A DNA stretch of 12,182 bases from Polaromonas sp. (GTDB lineage Bacteria; Pseudomonadota; Gammaproteobacteria; Burkholderiales; Burkholderiaceae_C): the NCBI GenBank assembly GCA_023259235.1, contig JAHFQQ010000084.1, positions 1 to 12,182 of the forward strand, written 5' to 3'. A program made the translations under genes and the position numbers. The notes under the pieces were generated by a model, which saw only the letters and a program-made list of their open reading frames with translations, made no database searches and was not told where the DNA came from. Below, in pieces: positions 5,555 to 12,182 of this stretch (position 1 is the stretch's first letter; each line of letters starts with the position of its first letter).

Positions 5555-6691
5555 ATGGAACGCGATCAGGCCAGTAAATTCATCAATGACCTTTTGCGGC
5601 TGATGGTCAGTCGCAATGGCAGTGACCTGTTCATCACCGGGGACTTTCCACCCGCCATGAAGGTGGACGGAAAGGTGACCAAGGTGTCACCCCAGCCGCT
5701 CAATGCCGGGCATACGCTGACGCTGGCACGGGCCATCATGAACGACAAGCAGGCAGCGGAGTTTGAGCGTACCAAGGAATGCAATTTTGCGATTTCGCCG
5801 CCAGGCGTGGGGCGCTTTCGCGTCAATGCGTTCCTGCAGCAGGGCAAGGTCGGCATGGTGATGCGGGTCATTCCGGCCGTGTTGCCCACCATTGACGGGC
5901 TGGGCATGCCGCAGGTGCTCAAGGAGGTGGCGATGACCAAGCGCGGCCTGACCATCCTCGTGGGGGCCACCGGTTCGGGCAAGTCCACCACCCTGGCCGC
6001 CATGGTGGACTGGCGCAACGAGCAGTCGTTTGGCCACATCATCACCATTGAAGACCCGGTGGAGTTTGTTCACGCACACAAGAATTGCGTCATCACGCAG
6101 CGCGAGGTAGGACTTGATACCGACAGCTGGGGTGCCGCCCTGAAAAACTCGCTGAGGCAGGCGCCTGATGTGATCCTGATGGGGGAGATTCGTGACAGCG
6201 AAACCATGGAGCATGCCATGGCCTTTGCCGAAACCGGCCATCTGTGCCTGGCCACGCTGCACGCCAATAGCGCCAATCAGGCGCTCGACCGCATCATCAA
6301 CTTCTTCCCGCAAGAACGCCGTGACCAACTGCTGATGGATTTGTCGCTCAACCTCGGAGCCATGATTTCGCAGCGTCTGGTGGCCAAGCAGGATGGCAAG
6401 GGCCGGTTTGCGGCGGTCGAAGTGATGCTCAATTCGCCGCTGATTTCCGACCTGATTTTCAAGGGCGAGGTGACGGAGATCAAGGAAATCATGAAGAAAA
6501 GCCGCAACCTGGGCATGCAGACTTTTGACCAGGCACTGTTTGATGCCTTCGAGAGCAACCAGATTTCCTATGAAGACGCCCTGCGCAATGCCGACTCGGT
6601 GAACGACTTGCGCCTGCAGATCAAACTCAATTCGCAGCGAGCCAAGTCAGTGGATCTGGCAGCAGGCACAGAAAACTTCGCCATCGTGTAG
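5555..6691 (+). CDS. pilU: Type IV pilus retraction ATPase PilU
   Basis: PilU is the PilT paralogue that assists retraction in a PilT-dependent way and increases force. The product has 378 residues. It begins MERDQASKFINDLLRLMVSR and has the PilU-like GDFPPAMKVDGKV (29-41). The ATPase core has Walker A GATGSGKST (137-145), the Asp box ITIEDPVEF (163-171), the Walker B region ILMGEIRD (207-214) with E211, and the His box AETGHLCLATLHA (225-237). The PilT C-terminal AIRNLIRE motif is replaced by PLISDLIFKGE, as expected for PilU, and a longer tail follows. AAAGGA (5543-5548) lies six bases upstream. It shares short exact stretches with pilT, for example 18 identical bases at 4072-4089 and 5812-5829, reflecting paralogy. 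No intrinsic terminator is evident after the stop. Confidence 0.95.
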   Translation: MERDQASKFINDLLRLMVSRNGSDLFITGDFPPAMKVDGKVTKVSPQPLNAGHTLTLARAIMNDKQAAEFERTKECNFAISPPGVGRFRVNAFLQQGKVGMVMRVIPAVLPTIDGLGMPQVLKEVAMTKRGLTILVGATGSGKSTTLAAMVDWRNEQSFGHIITIEDPVEFVHAHKNCVITQREVGLDTDSWGAALKNSLRQAPDVILMGEIRDSETMEHAMAFAETGHLCLATLHANSANQALDRIINFFPQERRDQLLMDLSLNLGAMISQRLVAKQDGKGRFAAVEVMLNSPLISDLIFKGEVTEIKEIMKKSRNLGMQTFDQALFDAFESNQISYEDALRNADSVNDLRLQIKLNSQRAKSVDLAAGTENFAIV

Positions 6692-6737
6692 GTGGATCGA
6701 CTGAACCCGCCAAAGCCCACCGTTCAGGAGCATCATC

Positions 6738-7652
6738 ATGTCTGGCATCCAGCCCAAAGCCTATGAACCATCGCCTCCCCGCAATGTCGCTTTTCTGGGC
6801 CTGGGCGTCATGGGCTATCCCATGGCCGGCCATCTGGCGCTGGCCGGCCATCGGGTTACGGGGTACAACCGCAGTGCTGCCAAGGCGGCGGCCTGGCGCG
6901 CTGAATTTGCCGTCACCAAGCGGGCCGCATGCGCTGAAACGCCGCGCCTGGCGGCAGCCGGTGCCGACATCGTGTTTTGCTGTGTCGGCAACGACGATGA
7001 TCTTCGCTCTGTCACGCTGGGCGCGGACGGCGCATTTGCGGGCATGAAACCCGGTGCCGTGTTTGTGGACCACACCACAGCCTCGGCCAACGTGGCCCGC
7101 GAGCTCTGCACCGCTGCAAAAAGCACTGGGCTGCAATTCATTGACGCGCCGGTGTCGGGCGGCCAGGCCGGTGCGCAAAATGGCGCGCTGACGGTGATGT
7201 GCGGCGGCGATGCAGCGGCTTTCGATACCGCCCGTCCGGTCGGCATGGCATTTTCAAAGGCTTTCACGCTCATGGGAGCAAGCGGTGCGGGCCAGCTCAC
7301 CAAGATGGTGAACCAGATCTGCATTGCGGGCCTGGTGCAGGGCTTGAGCGAAGCCATCGCGTTTGGCCGGAAGGCGGGGCTGGACGTGAATCAGGTGCTT
7401 GATGTGATCGGCAAGGGAGCAGCGCAAAGCTGGCAACTCGACAACCGCGGCAAGACCATGGCGGCCGATAAATTTGATTTTGGTTTTGCGGTGGACTGGA
7501 TGCGCAAGGACCTGGGGCTGGTGCTCGATGAAGCCAGGCGCAACGGCGCCCGCCTGCCCGTGACGGCCCTGGTGGACCAGTTCTACGCCGACGTGCAGGC
7601 CATGGGAGGACAACGCTGGGATACCTCCAGCCTGATCAGGCGCTTGAAGTGA
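6738..7652 (+). CDS. NAD(P)-dependent beta-hydroxyacid dehydrogenase (3-hydroxyisobutyrate dehydrogenase family)
   Basis: This 304-residue enzyme oxidises a beta-hydroxy acid or reduces the matching semialdehyde, using NAD(H) or NADP(H). The Rossmann fingerprint is VAFLGLGVMGYPMAGHL (17-33). Asn44-Arg45 follow the second strand (GYNRS), a feature often linked to NADP preference. The substrate loop DAPVSGGQAG (136-145) and the catalytic lysine region GAGQLTKMVNQ (183-193, Lys189) are intact. The C-terminal helical domain contains WMRKDLGLVLDEA (254-266). A run of about 14 residues (SGIQPKAYEPSPPR) precedes the usual start. AGGAG (6726-6730) sits seven bases before the ATG. It lies 46 bp after pilU in the same direction and may be read from the pil transcript, but no functional link is apparent. 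The exact substrate (3-hydroxyisobutyrate, tartronate semialdehyde or other) cannot be assigned from sequence. Confidence 0.87.
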   Translation: MSGIQPKAYEPSPPRNVAFLGLGVMGYPMAGHLALAGHRVTGYNRSAAKAAAWRAEFAVTKRAACAETPRLAAAGADIVFCCVGNDDDLRSVTLGADGAFAGMKPGAVFVDHTTASANVARELCTAAKSTGLQFIDAPVSGGQAGAQNGALTVMCGGDAAAFDTARPVGMAFSKAFTLMGASGAGQLTKMVNQICIAGLVQGLSEAIAFGRKAGLDVNQVLDVIGKGAAQSWQLDNRGKTMAADKFDFGFAVDWMRKDLGLVLDEARRNGARLPVTALVDQFYADVQAMGGQRWDTSSLIRRLK

Positions 7653-7730
7653 GCACGCCAGCCCCGCATGCCCGGTGCCGCCTAAACCCGCATGGCTGCA
7701 AATTGGCAGTGGTCGACGGCACGGCAGGTT

Positions 7731-8390
7731 TCAGCCGCCATCAGGCCTGGCGGCAGCGGGTTGTGGTGTGGCTGGCATGGGTTGCCTGCCCGACAGTTGT
7801 TCCTCGCTGAGGATCTCGAAAATCCGGACGACCTTTTGCACGCCAGTGGTTCCGCGAACCACAGCTGTCGCACGATCTGCCTCGCGCTGCGTGACAAGCC
7901 CCATCAGGTAGGTGGTGCCCCGTTCGGTGACCACCTTGAAGGCGCTGGACTGAAGATCACGCGCATCCAGCAGCCTGGCCTTGACGTTGCCGGTCACCAG
8001 CGTGTCGGATGAGCGATCTCGCAGGCTGGAGTTTCCCATGACAGCCAACTCGTTGACCACGGAGCTCACATTTTCAACACGCGAAACGATCTGCTCGGCC
8101 AGTTGCTTGTCCTGTGCGCTGGGCACTTCTCCGGTCAGCAGCACCTGCCGGTTGTAGCTGGTCAGGTTCACATGGGCCCGTTCACCGATGGCGGCGCGAA
8201 TGCGGCTCTGGGCCCGCAGTTCAATTCCCTCGTCTTCCAGCTGGGTCCCCGAGGTACGGCGGTCGCTGGCGATCATGGCCCCTCCGGCAGCACCTCCCAG
8301 AACAAGTGGTACGCAAGCGGTGAGCGCGCCACAGAGCACAGCCGCCGCTGTAATGGACAGCGCCATTGATTTAATCACATTAGGTTTCAT
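7731..8390 (-). CDS. dolP: Dual-BON-domain outer-membrane lipoprotein, DolP (YraP)-like
   Basis: This 219-residue protein has a lipoprotein signal (KSMALSITAAAVLCGALTAC) with lipobox LTAC at 23-26, so Cys26 would be lipidated. A Gly/Ala-rich segment (31-42) and DRRTSGTQLED (43-53), characteristic of DolP, follow. BON domain 1 covers about 52-118 (IELRAQSRIRAA to VVNELAVMG) and BON domain 2 about 128-195 (TGNVKARLL to VQKVVRIFEIL). The tail is rich in Pro and Ala. DolP supports outer-membrane integrity and the BAM complex in E. coli, binding anionic phospholipid through BON2. ATG 8390 was chosen because AGGAG (8399-8403) precedes it and the signal peptide starts there; an in-frame start at 8438 would add 16 residues before the signal. 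The start overlaps the upstream stop as ATGA, so translation is probably coupled to the SIS gene. Confidence 0.9.
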   Translation of the reverse strand: MKPNVIKSMALSITAAAVLCGALTACVPLVLGGAAGGAMIASDRRTSGTQLEDEGIELRAQSRIRAAIGERAHVNLTSYNRQVLLTGEVPSAQDKQLAEQIVSRVENVSSVVNELAVMGNSSLRDRSSDTLVTGNVKARLLDARDLQSSAFKVVTERGTTYLMGLVTQREADRATAVVRGTTGVQKVVRIFEILSEEQLSGRQPMPATPQPAAARPDGG

Positions 8391-8986
8391 GCTGAAGACT
8401 CCTGATCGCCAAGTAATTGGGTGTCCACGCCATCGCAAATGCAGTGCAGGACGAGAAGGTGCACCTCCTGGATGCGCGCGGTTCGATCATGCGGCACGCA
8501 AATATGCACATCGGTTTCGCGCAGGGCGCCGGTTATTTTGCCGCCGCCCTTGCCTGTAAGGGCCACCACGGTCATCTCGCGCTCATGGGCCGCTTCGACG
8601 GCCGCCAGCACATTGGCAGAGCTGCCGCTGGTGCTCAGCGCCAGCAACACGTCGCCAGCACCGCCGAGCGCCCGAACCTGCTTGGAAAAAATCACGCTGA
8701 AATCATAATCGTTGGCGATGGCCGTGATGATGGAGCTGTCGGTCGTCAGGGCAATTGCGCCGAGCTCGGGCCGCTCGCGCTCGTAGCGACCGACAAATTC
8801 GGCAGCGAAGTGCTGGGCGTCGGCCGCCGAACCGCCATTTCCGCAAGCCAGCACTTTGCCGCCGCTGGTTACGCTCGCCAAAATCGCCTGCACCGCTGCC
8901 GCAATGGGCTTGGACAGAACCGCGGCCGCCTGGTATTTAAGGTCGGCGCTGTCAATAAACTGTTGTGCAATTCGTTGTTCTGGCAT
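8387..8986 (-). CDS. gmhA: SIS-domain phosphoheptose isomerase family protein (GmhA/DiaA)
   Basis: The product has 199 residues and one SIS sugar-phosphate-binding domain. GmhA turns sedoheptulose-7-phosphate into heptose-7-phosphate for LPS core; its relative DiaA binds DnaA and promotes replication initiation. Motifs are ACGNGGSAADAQHFAAEFVG (47-66), LTTDSSIITAIANDYDF (80-96), LLALSTSGSSANVL (114-127), TGKGGGKI (144-151) and RIQEVHLLVLH (171-181). His59, Glu63, Gln173 and His181 line up with the metal-binding and catalytic residues of GmhA (H61, E65, Q172, H180 in E. coli), whereas E. coli DiaA has lost that glutamate. Gene order (yraN - this gene - dolP) is that of diaA, so residues favour an isomerase while position matches diaA. 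ATG 8986 has only a weak purine-rich site upstream. The stop overlaps the dolP start as ATGA. Confidence 0.85.
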   Translation of the reverse strand: MPEQRIAQQFIDSADLKYQAAAVLSKPIAAAVQAILASVTSGGKVLACGNGGSAADAQHFAAEFVGRYERERPELGAIALTTDSSIITAIANDYDFSVIFSKQVRALGGAGDVLLALSTSGSSANVLAAVEAAHEREMTVVALTGKGGGKITGALRETDVHICVPHDRTARIQEVHLLVLHCICDGVDTQLLGDQESSA

Positions 8987-9113
8987 TCTTCGATGATACC
9001 GGGTCGGAATAAACCCGTGCCTGGAAAGATGCGGGTACCCCCGGAAAGCGCAAGGTATGGTTACAAAATTATTTGTGTTTGCGCGGGGTTGAGGCCGTCC
9101 CAAACACCAGGCT

Positions 9114-9599
9114 TCACGACGCGTCGAACGCAGCCCGCAGCCATTCGATGCGCGCTTGCGATCCCTGATGAGGTGTTCCGTCTTCCACCAGCGCCCCCTG
9201 CACCAGCACGACGTCAAAGCGGCAAGGCGGCAGCGTGGCAAAACGCATCAGGTAATGGCGCGCCGCAAAAATGATGCGCCGCTGCTTGATGGCGCTGATG
9301 CTGGCCGCCGCGCCTCCGTGCGAGGAGCCGGATCGCTGGCGAACTTCGACAAACACCAGCGTGCCGTCTTGCTCGCGCATTACCAGATCAATTTCACCGC
9401 CGCCGCGTCCTGGCGAGCGGTAATTGGCCTCCACCGCCTGCAGGCCAGCCCGGACCAGGTAGGCGCGCGCGACAGACTCCGCCGCATCCCCACGCGACTT
9501 GGTGGTAATCTGTGTCGGCAATACCCGAGCGCTTTTTACAACGTCCTGCACAACGCCATTGGGCGGCAACTTGCCCACCTGTTTTCTGGAAAACCACAT
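9114..9599 (-). CDS. yraN: YraN-family (UPF0102) endonuclease-like protein
   Basis: This small protein has a PD-(D/E)xK nuclease-like fold and no firmly established function. With ATG 9599 it has 161 residues. The core starts at TTKSRGDAAESVARAYLVRA (32-51), followed by NYRSPGRGGGEIDLVMRE (59-76), VFVEVRQRS (82-90), GGAAASI (95-101), KQRRI (105-109) and CRFDVVLV (126-133). Glu69, Asp71 and the ExR of VEVR form the expected nuclease-like signature. Homologues usually have only 10-20 residues before TTK, so the N-terminus may be over-extended. Internal GTG codons at residues 8 and 17 and a TTG at 27 are alternative starts. A weak GAAAGAAG lies before ATG 9599. It is the first gene of the yraN-SIS-dolP set, separated from the SIS gene by 127 bp, and is divergent from rsmI, whose predicted start shares base 9599. 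Confidence 0.88.
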   Translation of the reverse strand: MWFSRKQVGKLPPNGVVQDVVKSARVLPTQITTKSRGDAAESVARAYLVRAGLQAVEANYRSPGRGGGEIDLVMREQDGTLVFVEVRQRSGSSHGGAAASISAIKQRRIIFAARHYLMRFATLPPCRFDVVLVQGALVEDGTPHQGSQARIEWLRAAFDAS

Positions 9600-10522
9600 T
9601 GAACGCTTCTTTCGACCTTGTGCTGGATGCGGCACGAACCGCAGCAGGCATGCAGCATTATCCCGAAGCGACGCTCTATATCGTGGCCACCCCGATTGGC
9701 AACCTGGCCGACATCAGCCTGCGCGCCCTGCATGTGCTGCAGCTGGTGGATGCCGTCGCCTGCGAAGACACCCGCCACACGCAAAGCCTGCTGCACCACT
9801 ATGGCATACAAACGGGGGCCAGCAAACCCCTGTTGGCGGTCCACCAGCATAATGAAGCGCAAGCTGCCGGACTGGTGGTGGAGCGTCTGCGGCGAAGCGA
9901 ACGCGTGGCCTATGTCAGCGATGCCGGTACGCCCGCCGTGAGCGATCCGGGCGCGCGGCTGGTTGCCACTGTTCGGGCTGCCGGGTTGAAGGTCATGCCT
10001 TTGCCGGGGGCCAGCAGCGTGACCACCGTGCTGAGCGCCGCCGGAGTGACCCGCGCGGAAGGCAGCACCGACAGTGCTACCGGGTTTGTGTTTGTCGGCT
10101 TTTTACCGGGCAAGGCGGGTGAGCGCGACCAGGCCATCCAGGCCCTTCGAGCCGACACGAGAGTGGCTGTTATTCTTGAAGCACCGCACCGTATTGAAGC
10201 GCTGGCGAGCGCTTTGGCGGTGCTGCAGGACCGGCTGGTGACCGTGGGACGCGAACTCACCAAACAGTTTGAAGAAATCGCGACGATCCCGGCACAGGGT
10301 CTGGCGGGCTGGCTGGCCGCCAGCCCGCAGCGCACACGCGGTGAGTTTGCGCTGGTTTTGCATGCGTCGGCGACGCAGGAGCGTGCGGAGGGCAGCACGC
10401 GCGTGCTGAAACTGCTGTTGAAGGAATTGCCCCTGAAAACCGCGGTGAAGATAGCCGCGGAGATCACCGGTGCGCCGCGCAACGAACTGTATGAGGCGGC
10501 TTTGAAGCTCAAGAAGCAATGA
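9599..10522 (+). CDS. rsmI: RsmI, 16S rRNA (cytidine-1402 2'-O) methyltransferase
   Basis: RsmI 2'-O-methylates C1402 in the decoding centre of 16S rRNA using S-adenosylmethionine. From a TTG at 9599 the product has 307 residues. Tetrapyrrole-methylase-fold motifs are YIVATPIGNLADISLRALHV (27-46), ACEDTRHTQSLL (54-65), YVSDAGTPAVSDPGARLV (105-122), PLPGASSVTTVLSAAG (134-149) and GFVFVGFLPGKAGER (162-176). The start is uncertain. The TTG gives NASFDLVLDAARTAAG..., which resembles the N-termini of related proteins, with a weak GGA at 9588-9590. The first in-frame ATG is at 9650 (residue 18) and keeps all core motifs. The frame is open further upstream, but that part is antisense to yraN. The stop overlaps the start of the MFS gene as ATGA. 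In E. coli yraL (rsmI) lies near yraN-diaA-dolP, with lpoA between; no lpoA is present here. Confidence 0.93.
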   Translation: MNASFDLVLDAARTAAGMQHYPEATLYIVATPIGNLADISLRALHVLQLVDAVACEDTRHTQSLLHHYGIQTGASKPLLAVHQHNEAQAAGLVVERLRRSERVAYVSDAGTPAVSDPGARLVATVRAAGLKVMPLPGASSVTTVLSAAGVTRAEGSTDSATGFVFVGFLPGKAGERDQAIQALRADTRVAVILEAPHRIEALASALAVLQDRLVTVGRELTKQFEEIATIPAQGLAGWLAASPQRTRGEFALVLHASATQERAEGSTRVLKLLLKELPLKTAVKIAAEITGAPRNELYEAALKLKKQ

Positions 10523-11751
10523 ACCCGAACGCCGACCAACTCTGGCGCGCCCCGCGCTGGACCCTCGCGGTGCTGCTGGCGGTACTGGGCATGCTGGGGC
10601 CATTTTCAATCGATACCTATATTCCCGGTTTTTCCGGTATCGCCCGGTCGCTCGGGGCCTCCCCTGTCGAGATGCAGCAGACGCTGTCAGCGTATCTGTT
10701 CGGTTTTGCCTTCATGAACCTGTTTCATGGCGCCCTGGCTGACAGCTTTGGCCGCCGGCCAGTGGTGTTGTGGGGTATTGCCATGTTCACGCTGGCATCG
10801 GCGGGCTGCGCGCTGTCGCAAAGCATCGGGCAACTGGTTTTCTTCCGGGCCTTGCAGGGGCTGTCAACCGGCGCAGGTATTGTGGTGTCTCGCGCGGTGA
10901 TACGCGACATGTATCCGCCGGCTCAGGCGCAACGGGTCATGAGCCAGGTCACCATCTATTTTGGGGTGGCGCCAGCCATCGCCCCGATTGTGGGAGGCTG
11001 GCTTTTTGTTCATCTGGGCTGGCACAGCATTTTCTGGTTTCTTACAGGGGTGGGTGCGGTGCTCTGGGGCACCAACTTCCGGTTTCTGCCAGAAACCCTG
11101 AGGCGCGAAGATCGCCAACCCTTTGAAGTTCGACACTTGATGCGCGGCTACTGGCAATTGGGCTCAAGCCCGCGCTTTTTGCTCCTGGCGCTGGCCAGCG
11201 GGGTGCCGTTTAACGGCATGTTCCTGTACGTACTGTCGGCACCGGCATTTCTGGGCGACCATTTGGCGCTGCAGCCGACGCAATTTTTCTGGTTCTTTGC
11301 CCTGACCATTTCCGGCATCATGTCGGGCGCCTGGCTCAGCGGTCTCATGGCCGGAAAAATAGCGCCCAAGCAGCAGATTCGCCATGGCTTTGTCATCATG
11401 CTGGCAACCTCATTAACCAATCTGGCCGCCAATCTGCTGTTCACGGCGCATGTGTCATGGGCCTTGTTCCCGATCGCTGCGTTCGCTTTTGGCTGGGCGC
11501 TGATGGTGCCTGTCATCACGCTTCTGGTGCTTGATCTTTACCCCGAACGGCGCGGCATGGCGTCGTCCCTGCAGGCCTTTATTGGCTCGAGCGCCAACGG
11601 GATTGTGGCAGGCGTGATCGCGCCACTGGTGATGCATTCGGCGCCCGCCCTGGCCGCGGCTTCGCTAACCATGATGTGCATCGGATTGGTGGCGTGGCTG
11701 TATTTGCACCATCGCTGGCCAGAAATAGGCCGGACGGTGTCGCGGGAATAG
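10519..11751 (+). CDS. Bcr/CflA-type drug-resistance MFS transporter
   Basis: This is a 410-residue inner-membrane protein with about 12 predicted membrane helices, of the proton-driven DHA1 exporter group. TM1 carries a conserved acidic residue (FSIDTYIPG, Asp32). MFS motif A is GALADSFGRRPV (71-82) between TM2 and TM3. The Bcr/CflA signature FFRALQGLSTGAGIVVSRAV (108-127) with RDMYPPAQ covers TM4 and the following loop. A central loop PETLRREDRQPFEV divides the two six-helix halves, and DLYPERRGMASSLQAFIGSS sits late in the second half. Bcr/CflA proteins export chloramphenicol, bicyclomycin, sulfonamides or dipeptides; the substrate here is unknown. The start overlaps the rsmI stop by ATGA, so coupling with rsmI is likely. 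The gene ends 19 bp before the convergent arginase stop, and no hairpin with a T-run is seen in that gap. Confidence 0.88.
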   Translation: MNPNADQLWRAPRWTLAVLLAVLGMLGPFSIDTYIPGFSGIARSLGASPVEMQQTLSAYLFGFAFMNLFHGALADSFGRRPVVLWGIAMFTLASAGCALSQSIGQLVFFRALQGLSTGAGIVVSRAVIRDMYPPAQAQRVMSQVTIYFGVAPAIAPIVGGWLFVHLGWHSIFWFLTGVGAVLWGTNFRFLPETLRREDRQPFEVRHLMRGYWQLGSSPRFLLLALASGVPFNGMFLYVLSAPAFLGDHLALQPTQFFWFFALTISGIMSGAWLSGLMAGKIAPKQQIRHGFVIMLATSLTNLAANLLFTAHVSWALFPIAAFAFGWALMVPVITLLVLDLYPERRGMASSLQAFIGSSANGIVAGVIAPLVMHSAPALAAASLTMMCIGLVAWLYLHHRWPEIGRTVSRE

Positions 11752-11770
11752 TGCGGCGGGCCGGCCTGGT

Positions 11771-12182
11771 TCAATAGCGCCGCACCAGCGTGCTTTTCCC
11801 GAACAGGCTGCCGATCAGGTCAACGGCGAGTTCGGCCGTGCCGTTGCGAACATCCAGCGCCGGGTTCAGCTCCATCACGTCGAGCGAGCGCATCCTGCCA
11901 GTGTCGGCGACCATTTCCATGCACAACTGGGCTTCACGATAAGTCGGGCCGCCCTTGACGGCGGTGCCCACGCCGGGGGCAATGGCAGTGTCGAGAAAAT
12001 CGATATCGAAGCTCACGTGCAAATGGGTATCCTCACCGACTCCGTCGAGGGCTGCTTCCATGGTGCGGCGCATGCCCTCCTCATCGATGTGGCGCATGTC
12101 GAATATCTTGAGTCCGGATTGCCCGACCAGGCGTTTTTCGCCTTCATCGACGCTGCGAATGCCGATCTGGCAAACAACCGAA
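11771..12182 (-). CDS. rocF: Arginase, C-terminal part (runs off right edge)
   Basis: Arginase hydrolyses arginine to ornithine and urea with two Mn ions. The last 136 residues are present, and the frame is open to the window edge. Visible are QIGIRSVDEGEKRLV (on the edge side), FDMRHIDEEGMRRTMEAAL, the metal-binding HVSFDIDFLD with both ligand aspartates (the family SxDxDxxDP motif), GVGTAVKGGPTYREAQLCME, and SLDVMELNPALD, which holds the conserved glutamate of the substrate region. The Pro usually closing the metal motif (FLDP) is Thr here (FLDT). The C-terminus FGKSTLVRRY ends at TGA 11773-11771. The length after the metal motif fits arginase better than agmatinase. The first metal-binding motifs (GGDH and DAHxD) lie outside the window. 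It converges on the MFS gene and has no visible operon partner here. Confidence 0.88.
   Translation of the reverse strand, partial: SVVCQIGIRSVDEGEKRLVGQSGLKIFDMRHIDEEGMRRTMEAALDGVGEDTHLHVSFDIDFLDTAIAPGVGTAVKGGPTYREAQLCMEMVADTGRMRSLDVMELNPALDVRNGTAELAVDLIGSLFGKSTLVRRY

Noticed and set aside
4072..5829. Identical 18-base stretch in pilT (4072-4089) and pilU (5812-5829)
   Set aside because: It encodes the shared RFRVNA motif of paralogous ATPases and is explained by homology, not by a separate repeat element.
7653..7730. Possible terminator between the dehydrogenase gene and dolP
   Set aside because: GTGCCG (7675-7680) and CGGCAC (7717-7722) can pair around a small CTGC/GCAG stem, but the outer loop is long and there is no T-run on either strand.
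8417..9274. Plus-strand open frame of 285 codons opposite the SIS gene
   Set aside because: It crosses the SIS gene and the following spacer, has no recognisable domain, and the opposite strand encodes a conserved protein.
11752..11770. GC palindrome (GGCCGGCC) in the 19-bp gap between the MFS and arginase stops
   Set aside because: It is too short for a stable stem with a loop and has no T-run; chance is likely in GC-rich DNA.
1..12182. Mobile elements, CRISPR arrays, tRNA/rRNA genes, toxin-antitoxin pairs
   Set aside because: I looked across both strands and saw no spaced repeats, transposase or integrase motifs, tRNA-like cloverleaf segments or small paired genes. All genes look native in codon use.

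Overview
The window is GC-rich, gene-dense chromosomal DNA that most resembles a betaproteobacterium of the Burkholderiales (Comamonadaceae, a Polaromonas/Rhodoferax/Acidovorax-like organism). This placement is inferred from protein flavour and gene order: yggS next to pilT-pilU, a yraN-gmhA/diaA-dolP block divergent from rsmI, and a PutA without an N-terminal DNA-binding domain paired with an Lrp-type regulator. I see no mobile elements, tRNA or rRNA genes, CRISPR arrays or prophage. The gene calls cover the window almost completely, and no stretch over 300 bases lacks a gene.

Layout. (1) Positions 1-1085: the 5' part of putA (minus strand, runs off the left edge) is divergent from an Lrp/AsnC regulator, with a 126-bp control region between them. 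(2) Positions 1165-3061: a periplasmic branched-chain-amino-acid-type binding protein without permease genes, with its own promoter and structured leader. It is followed by a secreted DUF3617 protein with its own predicted promoter and palindrome. (3) Positions 3033-6691: yggS (minus strand) overlaps the DUF3617 gene tail to tail and is divergent from a tight pilT - cyclic-nucleotide-binding protein - pilU cluster. (4) Positions 6738-7652: a 3-hydroxyisobutyrate-dehydrogenase-family oxidoreductase. (5) Positions 7731-9599, minus strand: yraN, a phosphoheptose-isomerase-family SIS protein and a dual-BON lipoprotein (DolP-like), the last two coupled by ATGA. (6) Positions 9599-11751: rsmI coupled by ATGA to a Bcr/CflA-type MFS exporter. 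(7) Positions 11771-12182: the C-terminal part of arginase (minus strand, runs off the right edge).

How the genes fit together. PilT and PilU are the retraction ATPases of type IV pili. The small protein encoded between them is a single cyclic-nucleotide-binding domain with an intact PKA-style phosphate-binding cassette and no DNA-binding domain, so it looks like a ligand-responsive protein acting on the retraction motors rather than on transcription. This is the most interesting item in the window. PutA (proline to glutamate) and arginase (arginine to ornithine) lie at opposite ends and both feed glutamate semialdehyde/glutamate metabolism, but nothing in the sequence shows that they are co-regulated. 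The yraN-SIS-dolP block is a conserved envelope/housekeeping locus. Everything else looks like ordinary core-genome content.
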